Below are positions 6,173 through 15,358 of a stretch of DNA of 64,000 bases, piece after piece. The notes under the pieces are model-generated. The model was not told where the DNA came from and searched no databases. It saw only the letters and a program-made list of their open reading frames with translations. Numbering within the stretch: position 1 is the first letter of the stretch; every line of letters begins with the position of its first letter. The translations under genes were made by a program, and so were the position numbers. Origin of the DNA: an uncultured Prevotella sp. (lineage in GTDB: Bacteria > Bacteroidota > Bacteroidia > Bacteroidales > Bacteroidaceae); NCBI GenBank assembly GCA_900322035.1, contig ONYL01000002.1, forward strand, positions 33,663 to 97,662. Direction: 5' to 3'.

Positions 6173-8356
6173 ATGAAAAGGCTATTGATTGCGTCTATCG
6201 CATCCTGCATAGCTCTCTCCATGCAGGCACAAAAAATTGTCCGCATATCTACAGACAACACCGACCTTGTGTATCAGGTCAATGAGCACAACAGAATCTA
6301 TCAAGTCTACCTCGGCGACAAGCTTCTCAATCCGCAAGACTACGGAAAGCTGAAGTGGAACGTGCGTCCCGGCAACGACGGATCGATGGGCATCCGCGGT
6401 CATGAAGCCTATCCGGCATCGGGAGGAGAGGACTTCTTCGAGCCCGCCGTCGCCATCACCCATGCCGACGGCAACCAGACCACCTACTTATATTATAAGT
6501 CGCATGAGCAGCGAAGCGTCAATGGAGGCACGGAGACGATCATCCGACTGGCCGACGACAAATATAAGGACGAGGTGACCCTGCACTATGTGGCCTATCC
6601 CAAGGAGAATGTCATCAAGATGTGGAGCGAGATCACCAACCGCGAGGGCAAGCCCGTCACGCTATGGCGCTACAACAGCGGCATGCTCTACTTCCGCGAC
6701 AGCCATTATTTTCTGACCAACTACCACAGCGACTGGGCCTTTGAAGGCCAGCCCGAGACACAGGAACTCAAGACCGGCAAGAAGATCGTCGACACCAAGC
6801 TCGGCACGCGTGCCAACCTGCTCGCCGAACCCTTCTTCGAGTTGGATTTCGGACAGCCTGCACAGGAGAACTCTGGCCGGGTGTTGCTGGGCAATATCGG
6901 CTGGACAGGCAATTTCCAGTACACCTGCGAGGTAGACAACACCCACACCCTGCGCCTTCTCCCCGGCATCAACCCCTACGCCTCCGACTATCAGCTGGCC
7001 TCCGGAGAAACGTTTCTCACCCCCGAATTCGTATTCACGCTCAGCAACAAAGGCATCGGCCAAGCCAGCCGAAACCTGCAGGACTGGTGCCGGCGCTACG
7101 ACCTTAAGGACGGTATGGGCGGAAGAATGACCCTGCTCAACAACTGGGAAAATACGGGATTCGACTTCAACCAGCAGACTTTGGCCGGCCTGATGAAAGA
7201 TGCCAAGGATTTGGGTGTAGACATGTTTCTGCTCGACGACGGATGGTTTGGCAATAAATATCCTCGCCAGAACGACCGTGCCGGACTCGGCGACTGGCAG
7301 GCCACTACCGACAAATTGCCCAAGGGCATTCCAGGCATGGTGAGCGACGCCAAGACCGCCGGAGTGAAGTTCGGCATCTGGATAGAACCCGAGATGGTCA
7401 ACCCCAAAAGCCAACTCTATGAGAAGCACCCCGACTGGGCCATCGAGCTGCCCAACCGCGACACCTACTACTACCGCAACCAACTGGTGCTCGACCTGAG
7501 CAATCCCGAGGTGCAGGACTTCGTGTTCGGTGTCATCGACAAGATCATGACCGAGAATCCTGACGTAGCCTATATGAAATGGGATTGCAACAGTCCCATC
7601 ACCAACATCTACTCCCACTACCTGGGCAAGAAACAGGGCAATCTCTATATCGATTATGTGCGCGGGCTCTACAAAGTGTTCCAGCGCGTCAGCGCGAAAT
7701 ATCCCAAGCTCGACATGATGCTCTGCTCAGGCGGTGGCGGACGCTGCGACTACGAAGCACTGAAATACTTCACCGAGTTCTGGTGCTCCGACGACACCGA
7801 TCCCTTTGAGCGGCTCTACATACAATGGAGCATGTCGAAGTTCTTCCCCGCCAAGGCTATGGCTTCCCACGTGACCAATTGGAACAAAGGCACAAGTGTG
7901 AAATTCCGCTTCGATGTGTGCAGCATGGTGAAGCTCGGCTTCGACATCGACCTGAAATCTCTCTCTGCCGAAGACTATGCGTTCCTCCAAAATGCCGTTG
8001 CCCAATACAAGGCCGTGGAGAAGGTGATCTTCGACGGTGACCAATACCGTCTCGTTTCGCCCTACGAGACTGACCACGCCGCCCTCAACTACGTGAGCAA
8101 AGACAAGCGGCAGGCCTTGCTCTACACCTACAACCTGCACCCGCGCTTCGGTGAAGGACCCGACAACGTGCGGCTGCAGGGACTCGACCCGACAGCCCAG
8201 TACACCATTGAGGAAATCTACCGGATGCCCGGCGACAAAGACAACTCGGAGTATGAGGGACAGACTTTCAGCGGCGACTTCCTGATGAAAGTGGGACTCA
8301 ACGTGCTGAAACCCTGGGGCGGCTCCAGCCAAGTGTTCAAACTGACAGCAAAATAA
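6173..8356 (+). CDS. Secreted alpha-galactosidase, GH36
   Basis: A 727-residue enzyme that removes terminal alpha-linked galactose. A signal peptide, MKRLLIASIASCIALSMQAQ, directs it to the periplasm or outer surface. The catalytic barrel shows DDGWFGNKYP, WIEPEMVNP, YMKWDCN with the predicted nucleophile Asp471, CSGGGGRCD, and WCSDDTDP with the acid/base Asp near 540, all classical for GH36/clan D. Length matches the family. The start at 6173 is preferred over 6140 because of the signal peptide and because the -7 box covers the earlier codon. It heads a three-gene operon with a GH29 fucosidase (28 bp gap) and a GH3 enzyme. Joint targets could be fucosylated and galactosylated glycans of host or plant origin; no SusC/D pair is present in the window. 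Confidence 0.93.
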   Translation: MKRLLIASIASCIALSMQAQKIVRISTDNTDLVYQVNEHNRIYQVYLGDKLLNPQDYGKLKWNVRPGNDGSMGIRGHEAYPASGGEDFFEPAVAITHADGNQTTYLYYKSHEQRSVNGGTETIIRLADDKYKDEVTLHYVAYPKENVIKMWSEITNREGKPVTLWRYNSGMLYFRDSHYFLTNYHSDWAFEGQPETQELKTGKKIVDTKLGTRANLLAEPFFELDFGQPAQENSGRVLLGNIGWTGNFQYTCEVDNTHTLRLLPGINPYASDYQLASGETFLTPEFVFTLSNKGIGQASRNLQDWCRRYDLKDGMGGRMTLLNNWENTGFDFNQQTLAGLMKDAKDLGVDMFLLDDGWFGNKYPRQNDRAGLGDWQATTDKLPKGIPGMVSDAKTAGVKFGIWIEPEMVNPKSQLYEKHPDWAIELPNRDTYYYRNQLVLDLSNPEVQDFVFGVIDKIMTENPDVAYMKWDCNSPITNIYSHYLGKKQGNLYIDYVRGLYKVFQRVSAKYPKLDMMLCSGGGGRCDYEALKYFTEFWCSDDTDPFERLYIQWSMSKFFPAKAMASHVTNWNKGTSVKFRFDVCSMVKLGFDIDLKSLSAEDYAFLQNAVAQYKAVEKVIFDGDQYRLVSPYETDHAALNYVSKDKRQALLYTYNLHPRFGEGPDNVRLQGLDPTAQYTIEEIYRMPGDKDNSEYEGQTFSGDFLMKVGLNVLKPWGGSSQVFKLTAK

Positions 8357-8384
8357 TCATCCAACAACAAATAATATAAGATAA

Positions 8385-9767
8385 ATGAAAGTAAAACAAT
8401 TTATCAAAGCTTTTACCTTCTTGGTTCTTGCGCTGAACGTGGTTCAGGCAACGGCCCAGGACGAGAACAGCTACATTCACAAACAATCCGACGGTTATCA
8501 GTGGCCCACCGACAAAGCCGTCCTTCAGAATCTCGACAAATGGCAGGATCAGAAATTCGGAGTGCTGATGCATTGGGGACTCTATTCCGTTCCCGGCATC
8601 GTGGAGTCGTGGCAGATCTGCAATGAGGACTGGATCACGCGACCCGCAGAATTCACCTACGAGGGCTACAAACAATGGTACTGGGGACTCAGCAACGTGT
8701 TCAACCCCACGAAGTTCGACCCCGACCAGTGGGCCCAGGCCATGAAAGATGCCGGTATGCGCTACATGATCTTCACCACCAAGCACCACGACGGATTCTG
8801 CCTTTTCGACAGCAAGTACACCGACTTCAGCATCGCTCATGGACCTTTTGCCGACAATCCTAAAGCCGATGCCGCCAAATACGTGTTCCAGGCCTTCCGC
8901 GACAAAGGCTTCATGATCGGATGTTATTTCTCAAAGCCCGACTGGCATTGCAAGTGGTTCTGGAATCCCTACTACGCTACTCCCGACCGCATGCAGAACT
9001 ATAAGCGCGACCAGCATCCTGACTGGTGGAAGAAATACCAGAAGTTCACGCAAAACCAGCTCAATGAGCTCATGACACGCTATGGCAAGTTCGACATTCT
9101 ATGGCTCGACGGCGGATGGATCCGTGGCGACGAGGTGGGACTCGACTCCGTTTTAGCCAAAGCGCGCAGTGGACAACAAAAGGGACTCATCTGTGTGGAC
9201 CGCACCATCCAGGGACCTAACGAGAACTATCAAACTCCCGAACAGACCATTCCCGACCATCAGATCAACCATCCCTGGGAAAGTTGCATCACCTTCACCC
9301 ACTCTTGGGGCTGGTTGGCCAATCCCGATTACAAGTCCACCAACAAAGTGTTGGGGCTGTTGGCTGAGATCGTAGCCAAAGGCGGATGCATGGTGCTCGG
9401 AGTGGGACCGTCGCCGGAAGGACTGATTCCAACCGACGAAGTAGCCCGGCTGAAAGAAATCGGCGACTGGCTGCGCGTCAACGGTGAGGCGATCTACAGC
9501 ACCCGCACGACAAAAAACTATCACCAGGGCCACACCTGGTTTACGGCCAACAAGAACGGCCGCACGCTCTATGCCATCTATGCCGTACCCGACAGCGAGC
9601 AAGTGCCGCAGACCATCACTTGGGAAGGCAACCTGCCCAAAGGAAAAGTGATTCTCATTGACGGCAATAAAGAACTCGACACCCAGATCAAAGGCAAACA
9701 AGTTACGGTGACGCTGCCCCAAGGAATGCCCAATCAGCCGGTGGCCCTTAAATTCGACGTGAAATGA
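8385..9767 (+). CDS. Secreted alpha-L-fucosidase, GH29
   Basis: A 460-residue enzyme that hydrolyses alpha-L-fucosides by a retaining mechanism. An N-terminal signal peptide ends near TAQ (residues 20-24). Family landmarks are LMHWGLYSVPG, the HHDGF motif in FTTKHHDGFCLFDS, and ILWLDGGW, whose Asp242 is the predicted nucleophile; the acid/base residue cannot be placed by eye. Length fits the catalytic domain plus a short C-terminal beta-sandwich; no carbohydrate-binding module is visible. Its stop codon overlaps the ATG of the downstream GH3 gene (ATGA), indicating translational coupling. Likely periplasmic, working with the neighbouring galactosidase. Confidence 0.93.
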   Translation: MKVKQFIKAFTFLVLALNVVQATAQDENSYIHKQSDGYQWPTDKAVLQNLDKWQDQKFGVLMHWGLYSVPGIVESWQICNEDWITRPAEFTYEGYKQWYWGLSNVFNPTKFDPDQWAQAMKDAGMRYMIFTTKHHDGFCLFDSKYTDFSIAHGPFADNPKADAAKYVFQAFRDKGFMIGCYFSKPDWHCKWFWNPYYATPDRMQNYKRDQHPDWWKKYQKFTQNQLNELMTRYGKFDILWLDGGWIRGDEVGLDSVLAKARSGQQKGLICVDRTIQGPNENYQTPEQTIPDHQINHPWESCITFTHSWGWLANPDYKSTNKVLGLLAEIVAKGGCMVLGVGPSPEGLIPTDEVARLKEIGDWLRVNGEAIYSTRTTKNYHQGHTWFTANKNGRTLYAIYAVPDSEQVPQTITWEGNLPKGKVILIDGNKELDTQIKGKQVTVTLPQGMPNQPVALKFDVK

Positions 9768-12094
9768 AAAAGCTTCTTCTCGTTCTCACTTCCCTCTATA
9801 TCGGCAGCACGGCCCTTGCCCAAAAGACTGTGCGCCACAGCGTAGCACCCAATGCCGACGCCTATGTGGCCCAGCTGCTCAGCAAGATGACGCTCGAAGA
9901 AAAGGTGGGGCAACTGCGTTGTACCCTTGCCTGGAACTATTGTGAGCGCAAAGGCAACGACGTCGTCCTGACCCCGCTCTTCGAGAAAGAAGTCCTGCAG
10001 GAGGGCGTAGGCAATCTTTGGGCCACTTTCCGCGCCGATCCCTGGACACAGCGCTCGCTCGACAACGGGCTCGGGCCGAAGCTTTCCGCACGGGCTGCCA
10101 ACAAAATGCAGCGCGTCGTCAGGGAAAAAACACGTTTAGGCATCCCCCTTTTCTTCGCCGAAGAGGCCCCTCACGGCCATATGGCCATTGGTTCCACGGT
10201 CTTCCCCACCGGTTTCGGTATGGCAGCCACATGGGACGCGCCACTCATGCACCGTGTGGGTGACGTCATCCGCCGGCAAGTGCGCAGCTATGGCGCACAA
10301 ATCAGCTACGGACCTGTGATGGATCTCTCGCGCGATCCGCGGTGGTCGCGGGTTGAGGAGTCGTTTGGTGAAGACCCGGTGCTCACGGCTACATTGGCCT
10401 CTGCCGAAGTGGCCGGACTCTCCCAGGGACATTCTGACCGCGACCGCGGAACCATCGCCACACTGAAGCACTTTATCGGCTATGGTACCACGTGGGGCGG
10501 ACAGAACGGAGGCCCCAGCGCCATCACCGAGCGCGACTTGCTGCAGAACTTTCTTCCACCTTTCCAGCAGGCACTCGACAGTGGAGCACTGTCGGTGATG
10601 ACCTCCTACAACTCACTCGACGGCGTGCCGTCGACGGGAAGTTACGAACTGCTCACCGGGATCCTGCGCAACAAGTGGAAGTTCCACGGCATCGTTGTAT
10701 CCGATCTGTACAGCATCGACGTGATGTACAGTCAGCACCACGTGGCAGCGTCGCTCGAAGATGCCGCCATTATGGCCATCAAGGCCGGTGTCGACATGGA
10801 TCTCGGCGGTCTCGCCTACGCCACCCTGCCCCATGCCGTGCGCACCGGACGCATACCGGAATCGCTCGTCGACTCAGCCGTTGCCCGCGTGCTGCGCTGC
10901 AAATACGAGATGGGGCTGGCCGCTGATCCCTATGTCGACGAGAAACAGGCTGAGAAAAACGTCAATACTGCGGCCGACATTGCGTTGGCAAGACAGGTGG
11001 CCCAAGAGAGCATCACCCTATTGGAGAACCGCAACAACACCCTGCCGCTCAGCAAGAATGTGCGTGTGGCTCTCGTAGGCCCCAATGCCGACAATGTCTA
11101 CAATATGCTCGGCGACTATACCGCACCGCAACCCGAAGGCAATGTAGCCACAGTCCTGGACGGCATCCGGTCTAAATTACCAATCGGTCAGGTGACATAC
11201 GTCAAAGGTTGCAGCATACGCGACACCACTCAAAACAATATTGCCGAGGCCGTAGAGGCCGCCCGCAACAGTGATGTCGTCGTGGCTTGCGTGGGAGGAA
11301 GCAGTGCCCGCGACTTCAAAACCAACTACAAATCGACCGGCGCGGCCGAAACCGACGCCAACACTGTGAGCGATATGGACAGCGGAGAAGGTTTTGACCG
11401 GGCCACGTTGTCGCTGTTGGGCCTACAGGACAAACTACTGAAGGCGTTGAAAGCCACAGGAAAGCCACTCGTCGTGGTCTACATTGAGGGCCGTCCGCTT
11501 GAGAAGAACTGGGCAGCAGCCCATGCCGACGCTTTGCTCACGGCTTATTACCCTGGCCAGCAAGGTGGCAACGCCATTGCCGACGTGCTTTTCGGTGACG
11601 TGAATCCCTCAGGCCGGCTTCCGATCTCCGTTCCACGAAGTGTCGGACAACTGCCGGTCTACTACAACCATCCACTGCCCGAGCCCCACGACTATGTGGA
11701 GATGACCGCGCGCCCACTCTATGCTTTCGGCTACGGCAAGAGCTACACCACGTTTGAATATTCCCGTCTGACTGTGAATGCCATATCCAAAGACAGCGTT
11801 TCCGTAAGTTTCGACGTAACCAACACGGGAACACGCGATGGCGCCGAAGTCGTGCAGCTCTATCTGAACGACTCCGTGGCCTCTGTTGCCCAGCCTGTGA
11901 AGCAGTTGCGCCGCTTTGCCCGCGTCCCATTGACCAAGGGGCAGACCAAGCACATCACCTTCACGCTGCATGCAGCCGACCTGGCCATCATCAACCGCGA
12001 GAAACAAAGGACAGTAGAACCAGGCTGGTTCAACGTGATGGTTGGTGCCGCATCAAACGACATCCGCTTAAGAGGAAAGTTTCAAATTCTCTGA
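9764..12094 (+). CDS. Secreted GH3 beta-glycosidase
   Basis: A 776-residue GH3 enzyme with a signal peptide (cleavage near ALAQ, residue 19). The N-terminal TIM barrel contains KMTLEEKVGQL, GPVMDLSRDPRW, ESFGEDP and GTIATLKHFIGYG, and the nucleophile motif VVSDLYSI with Asp314. The second alpha/beta domain and a C-terminal fibronectin III-like domain (about residues 660-765, ending LRGKFQIL) complete the standard GH3 layout. It is most like beta-glucosidases, but GH3 also includes beta-xylosidases and N-acetylglucosaminidases, so specificity is open. Last gene of the operon, overlapping the fucosidase stop by 4 bp, followed by a strong terminator. Confidence 0.92.
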   Translation: MKKLLLVLTSLYIGSTALAQKTVRHSVAPNADAYVAQLLSKMTLEEKVGQLRCTLAWNYCERKGNDVVLTPLFEKEVLQEGVGNLWATFRADPWTQRSLDNGLGPKLSARAANKMQRVVREKTRLGIPLFFAEEAPHGHMAIGSTVFPTGFGMAATWDAPLMHRVGDVIRRQVRSYGAQISYGPVMDLSRDPRWSRVEESFGEDPVLTATLASAEVAGLSQGHSDRDRGTIATLKHFIGYGTTWGGQNGGPSAITERDLLQNFLPPFQQALDSGALSVMTSYNSLDGVPSTGSYELLTGILRNKWKFHGIVVSDLYSIDVMYSQHHVAASLEDAAIMAIKAGVDMDLGGLAYATLPHAVRTGRIPESLVDSAVARVLRCKYEMGLAADPYVDEKQAEKNVNTAADIALARQVAQESITLLENRNNTLPLSKNVRVALVGPNADNVYNMLGDYTAPQPEGNVATVLDGIRSKLPIGQVTYVKGCSIRDTTQNNIAEAVEAARNSDVVVACVGGSSARDFKTNYKSTGAAETDANTVSDMDSGEGFDRATLSLLGLQDKLLKALKATGKPLVVVYIEGRPLEKNWAAAHADALLTAYYPGQQGGNAIADVLFGDVNPSGRLPISVPRSVGQLPVYYNHPLPEPHDYVEMTARPLYAFGYGKSYTTFEYSRLTVNAISKDSVSVSFDVTNTGTRDGAEVVQLYLNDSVASVAQPVKQLRRFARVPLTKGQTKHITFTLHAADLAIINREKQRTVEPGWFNVMVGAASNDIRLRGKFQIL

Positions 12095-12116
12095 ACGGTT
12101 CCTTCTATCACTCATC

Positions 12117-12153
12117 AAAGGCTCTGCGATCATCGCGGAGCCTTTGTCTTTTT
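12117..12153 (+). terminator. Terminator of the glycosidase operon
   Basis: A 12-bp stem with one G-U pair (12117-12128 with 12134-12145), 5-nt loop, followed by GTCTTTTT. Confidence 0.85.
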
Positions 12154-12315
12154 GATTAACAACCGAGTACAAAAACGAAGACATCATAATGATTCCCAGC
12201 CGACACACGATCTTTTACAACGCACAGGGTTCTCTCTTCTGCTTCCCCACCCATTGAGAACGGAAAACAGAGAGACCTATCTCCCACTTTTACCAGATAA
12301 AGATGGAAGAAAATG

Positions 12316-12347
12316 TTTGCTTATACAACAATAATTTCGTACTTTTG
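12316..12347 (+). promoter_or_regulatory. Consensus promoter of the thioredoxin-TonB/efflux operon
   Basis: -33 TTTG (12316-12319), 20-bp spacer, -7 TACTTTTG (12340-12347); ATG follows at 12369. The rest of 12154-12315 shows nothing I can assign. Confidence 0.75.
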
Positions 12348-12368
12348 TAAGCGTTATAACAGAAAGAA

Positions 12369-13295
12369 ATGAATAAGACAATTACCTTTATTTTAGCATT
12401 TTTCTTTGCCATTACAGCAAGTGCGCAAGTTTCCAATGAAGATTTGGATGTCAAATACGCGTCCAGTCTTCTGCCAGCAGGCACAGAAGTACCCGACATG
12501 CTGGTAGACACCACCATCAACCTTCGGCTCAGCGACATGCGCGGCCACTATGTAGTGCTCCACTTTTGGGCCTCCTGGTGTCCCGACTGCCGCAAGGATA
12601 TACCCGAGATGGAGAAATTAGACAAGAGGTACGATTGCTTTGAAAAAAAAGGGAACGAGGTGACTTTCGTCCATATCTCCTATGATGGCGACACGGCAAG
12701 GATGAACCGCTATCTCAGCGAGCATGCGTTGAATGGCTACAGGCTCTGTCAGGGCAGGAAGTTTCACGACACAGAGACCGGCCGCCTCTTCGGCGTGAAG
12801 TGGATTCCCTCAATGATTCTCATCGATCCGCAGGGCCGCGTGGCCCTCTCTACCGTGATGATAGACAAGTTGAAAAAAGCCTTGAATCATCTCGACTTGT
12901 CGAAGCTCGACCCCAACGCGCCCAAAGCCGTTGAGCTGCCCGAATTTCAAGGTGGAACAGACGCGCTGATGAACTACTTGGTACAGAACGTCCACTATCC
13001 CACCAAGGCTATGGAAATGGGACTGCAATCCAAAGTGAGGGTCTCGTTCGTTGTGGACACGCTGGGGCGGATTTCTGATTTGAAAATCAAGGAGAACAAT
13101 CTGTCGGCCGTACGCAAAGCACCCATCAGTAAGCTCAATCCCGAAGAGCGTCAGCGCACCGCCAAGGAATGCGCCACGCTGTTTGCCAATGAGGCCAAGC
13201 GCGTGGTAAGGAGCATGCCCGCTTGGAAGCCAGCCCGCAGTTTCGGCAAGAAAACAAAAGTGAGTTTTATGTTGCCCATTACGTTCAGGCTGTAA
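12369..13295 (+). CDS. Thioredoxin-like (TlpA/ResA) protein fused to a TonB C-terminal domain
   Basis: A 308-residue exported protein. A signal peptide (residues 1-19, ending ASAQ) precedes a TlpA/ResA-type thioredoxin domain (about 35-175) with active-site Cys71-Pro-Asp-Cys74 in FWASWCPDC. The C-terminal part (about 190-300) contains LPEFQGGTDALMNYL, NVHYPTKAMEMG, and VRVSFVVDTLGRI, the conserved pattern of the TonB C-terminal domain found in Bacteroidota energy-transducer-like proteins. There is no Pro-rich spacer or N-terminal anchor typical of true TonB, so an interaction with an envelope partner rather than energy transfer is likely. Seventy-one bp before the MacB-like ATPase gene with no terminator between, so probably co-transcribed with the efflux genes. 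Confidence 0.85.
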   Translation: MNKTITFILAFFFAITASAQVSNEDLDVKYASSLLPAGTEVPDMLVDTTINLRLSDMRGHYVVLHFWASWCPDCRKDIPEMEKLDKRYDCFEKKGNEVTFVHISYDGDTARMNRYLSEHALNGYRLCQGRKFHDTETGRLFGVKWIPSMILIDPQGRVALSTVMIDKLKKALNHLDLSKLDPNAPKAVELPEFQGGTDALMNYLVQNVHYPTKAMEMGLQSKVRVSFVVDTLGRISDLKIKENNLSAVRKAPISKLNPEERQRTAKECATLFANEAKRVVRSMPAWKPARSFGKKTKVSFMLPITFRL

Positions 13296-13366
13296 TAACT
13301 GCCTTGGGCGACAAAGGAATGAAAACACAACCTCCGACGATCCATTCATCAAACAAAGGCTGCAAT

Positions 13367-14092
13367 ATGAGCATGATAGAACTGAAAGACATCAACAAAA
13401 CCTACTTTGGCGCACAGCCTCTCCACGTGCTGAAGGGCATCAGTCTGAGCGTTGAGGAAGGCGAGTTCATATCCATCATGGGAGCCTCAGGCTCGGGGAA
13501 GTCAACTCTGCTCAACATCCTCGGCATTCTCGACAACTACGACAGTGGCGAATACCGCATCGACGGCCAACTCATACGGGATCTTTCAGAGACGAAGGCC
13601 GCCGAATACCGCAACCGGCTGATAGGATTCATCTTTCAGAGTTTCAACCTCATCAGTTTCAAGACGGCCGTGGAGAACGTGGAATTGCCGCTGTTCTATC
13701 AAGGCGTGAGCCGCAAAAAACGCCACACACTGGCCATGGAATACCTGGAGCGGCTGGATCTCGCACCATGGGCCGAGCATTATCCCAACGAGATGAGCGG
13801 CGGACAGAAGCAGCGCGTGGCCATCGCACGCGCCCTCATCACACAGCCACGCCTCATCTTAGCCGATGAGCCGACGGGGGCCTTGGACTCAAAGACCTCG
13901 GTAGAGGTGATGGAACTGCTCAAACAACTCAACCAGGAACAACACAAAACGATCATCGTGGTCACCCATGAAAGCGGCGTGGCCAACGAGACCAACAAGA
14001 TTATTCACATCAAGGACGGCATCATCGGCAAGATTGAAGAAAACAAAGACCACAAAGCCAGTCCATTTGGCATCAACGGCATCATGAAATGA
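13367..14092 (+). CDS. MacB/LolD-type ABC transporter ATPase
   Basis: A 241-residue cytoplasmic ATPase of the LolD/MacB type. Walker A reads GASGSGKST, the signature is MSGGQKQR, and Walker B reads LILADEPTGALD. The frame is open further upstream to 13223, but the ATG at 13367 gives the standard N-terminus MSMIELKDINKTYFG, has an AAGG sequence 8 nt upstream, and avoids overlap with the thioredoxin-TonB gene. It overlaps the first permease gene by 4 bp. Together with the two permeases and the adaptor it forms a MacAB-like transporter acting on periplasmic substrates by mechanotransmission; the substrate is unknown. Confidence 0.92.
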   Translation: MSMIELKDINKTYFGAQPLHVLKGISLSVEEGEFISIMGASGSGKSTLLNILGILDNYDSGEYRIDGQLIRDLSETKAAEYRNRLIGFIFQSFNLISFKTAVENVELPLFYQGVSRKKRHTLAMEYLERLDLAPWAEHYPNEMSGGQKQRVAIARALITQPRLILADEPTGALDSKTSVEVMELLKQLNQEQHKTIIVVTHESGVANETNKIIHIKDGIIGKIEENKDHKASPFGINGIMK

Positions 14093-15348
14093 GAGACATC
14101 ATCACCGAAATTTGGGCCACAGCACGCCGCAACAAGCTGCGCACCGCACTCACGGGATTTGCCGTGGCGTGGGGCATCTTCATGCTCATCTTTCTGTTGG
14201 GCTCCGGCAACGGGCTCATCAACGCGATGATGAGCAACTCAGACAATTTCCTCTCCAACTCGATGATGGTGTTTGGCGGCCAGACCTCAAAAGGATACAA
14301 GGGGCTGCAGGAGGGACGGCCTATAGATCTGAACGACAAAGACATGTCAATCACCGGGCACTCGTTCAGCGGCAACGTGGACGAGGTGGGCGCAGAGATC
14401 CACAACGACTCGGCGGTCATCACTCTCGGCGAAAACTACGTCAGCAGCTCGATTCTCGGTGTCTACCCCAACGCCGCCAAGATCAACAAGCGCGAGATGA
14501 CAGCCGGCCGATTCATCAACGACATCGACATGCAACAGCGGCGCAAGGTGGTCGTCGTGAGCGACCAAAGTGCCCGCGAGCTCTCCCCGCATCAGAATAC
14601 TGACGTTGTGGGACAGACCGTGAAGATCAGCAACCTCGGATTCACCATTGTCGGCGTCTACAAGAACGACCAAAGCATGATGGGCAACGATGCCTACATT
14701 CCCTTCACTACCTTCCGCACCGTCTACAACAGTGGCGACAAGGTGGGCAACATCATGTTTTCTTTCCACGGACTCAGCTCACAAAAGGCCAACGACGACT
14801 TTGAGAAACGCTACAAAGCCACGATCAACATGCAGCACCAGGCGGCCCCCGACGACGACAATGCCGTATGGATATGGAACCGGTTCACGCAGAACTTGCA
14901 GATGAACCAAGGCATCGGTATCATCCGCATGGCCCTGTGGATTGTCGGTCTGTTCACCCTTTTGTCGGGCGTTGTGGGTGTCAGCAACATCATGCTCATC
15001 TCTGTAAAGGAGCGCACGCGCGAGTTTGGCATACGCAAAGCCATTGGTGCCAAACCCTCAAGCATCCTCAGACTCATCATCATCGAAAGCATCATCATCA
15101 CCACCCTGTTCGGTTTCATAGGCATGTTGGCGGGCATAGCGGCCAATCAGTATATGGACGTCACCACGGGCAACATGCAGACCAACACGGGACTCTTCCA
15201 AATGACCGTCTTTCTCCATCCCACAGTGGGCTTCGACGTTTGTTTCGAAGCACTGATTGTGATGGTCGTGGCGGGAACCATCGCGGGACTCATCCCCGCA
15301 CGGCGCGCCGCACACGTGCGCCCCATCGAAGCACTAAGAGCAGAATAG
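14089..15348 (+). CDS. MacB-like FtsX-type permease, first subunit
   Basis: A 419-residue inner-membrane permease with the MacB topology: one N-terminal helix (GFAVAWGIFMLIFLLGSG), a large periplasmic domain (about residues 45-270, MacB_PCD-like), then three C-terminal helices with the FtsX core (VGVSNIMLISVKERTREFGI and RKAIGAKP). The start overlaps the end of the ATPase gene, indicating coupling. A second homologous permease follows 10 bp later, so the transporter is probably a heterodimer instead of the MacB homodimer. Confidence 0.9.
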   Translation: MRDIITEIWATARRNKLRTALTGFAVAWGIFMLIFLLGSGNGLINAMMSNSDNFLSNSMMVFGGQTSKGYKGLQEGRPIDLNDKDMSITGHSFSGNVDEVGAEIHNDSAVITLGENYVSSSILGVYPNAAKINKREMTAGRFINDIDMQQRRKVVVVSDQSARELSPHQNTDVVGQTVKISNLGFTIVGVYKNDQSMMGNDAYIPFTTFRTVYNSGDKVGNIMFSFHGLSSQKANDDFEKRYKATINMQHQAAPDDDNAVWIWNRFTQNLQMNQGIGIIRMALWIVGLFTLLSGVVGVSNIMLISVKERTREFGIRKAIGAKPSSILRLIIIESIIITTLFGFIGMLAGIAANQYMDVTTGNMQTNTGLFQMTVFLHPTVGFDVCFEALIVMVVAGTIAGLIPARRAAHVRPIEALRAE

Positions 15349-15358
15349 AGCAAGAGAC

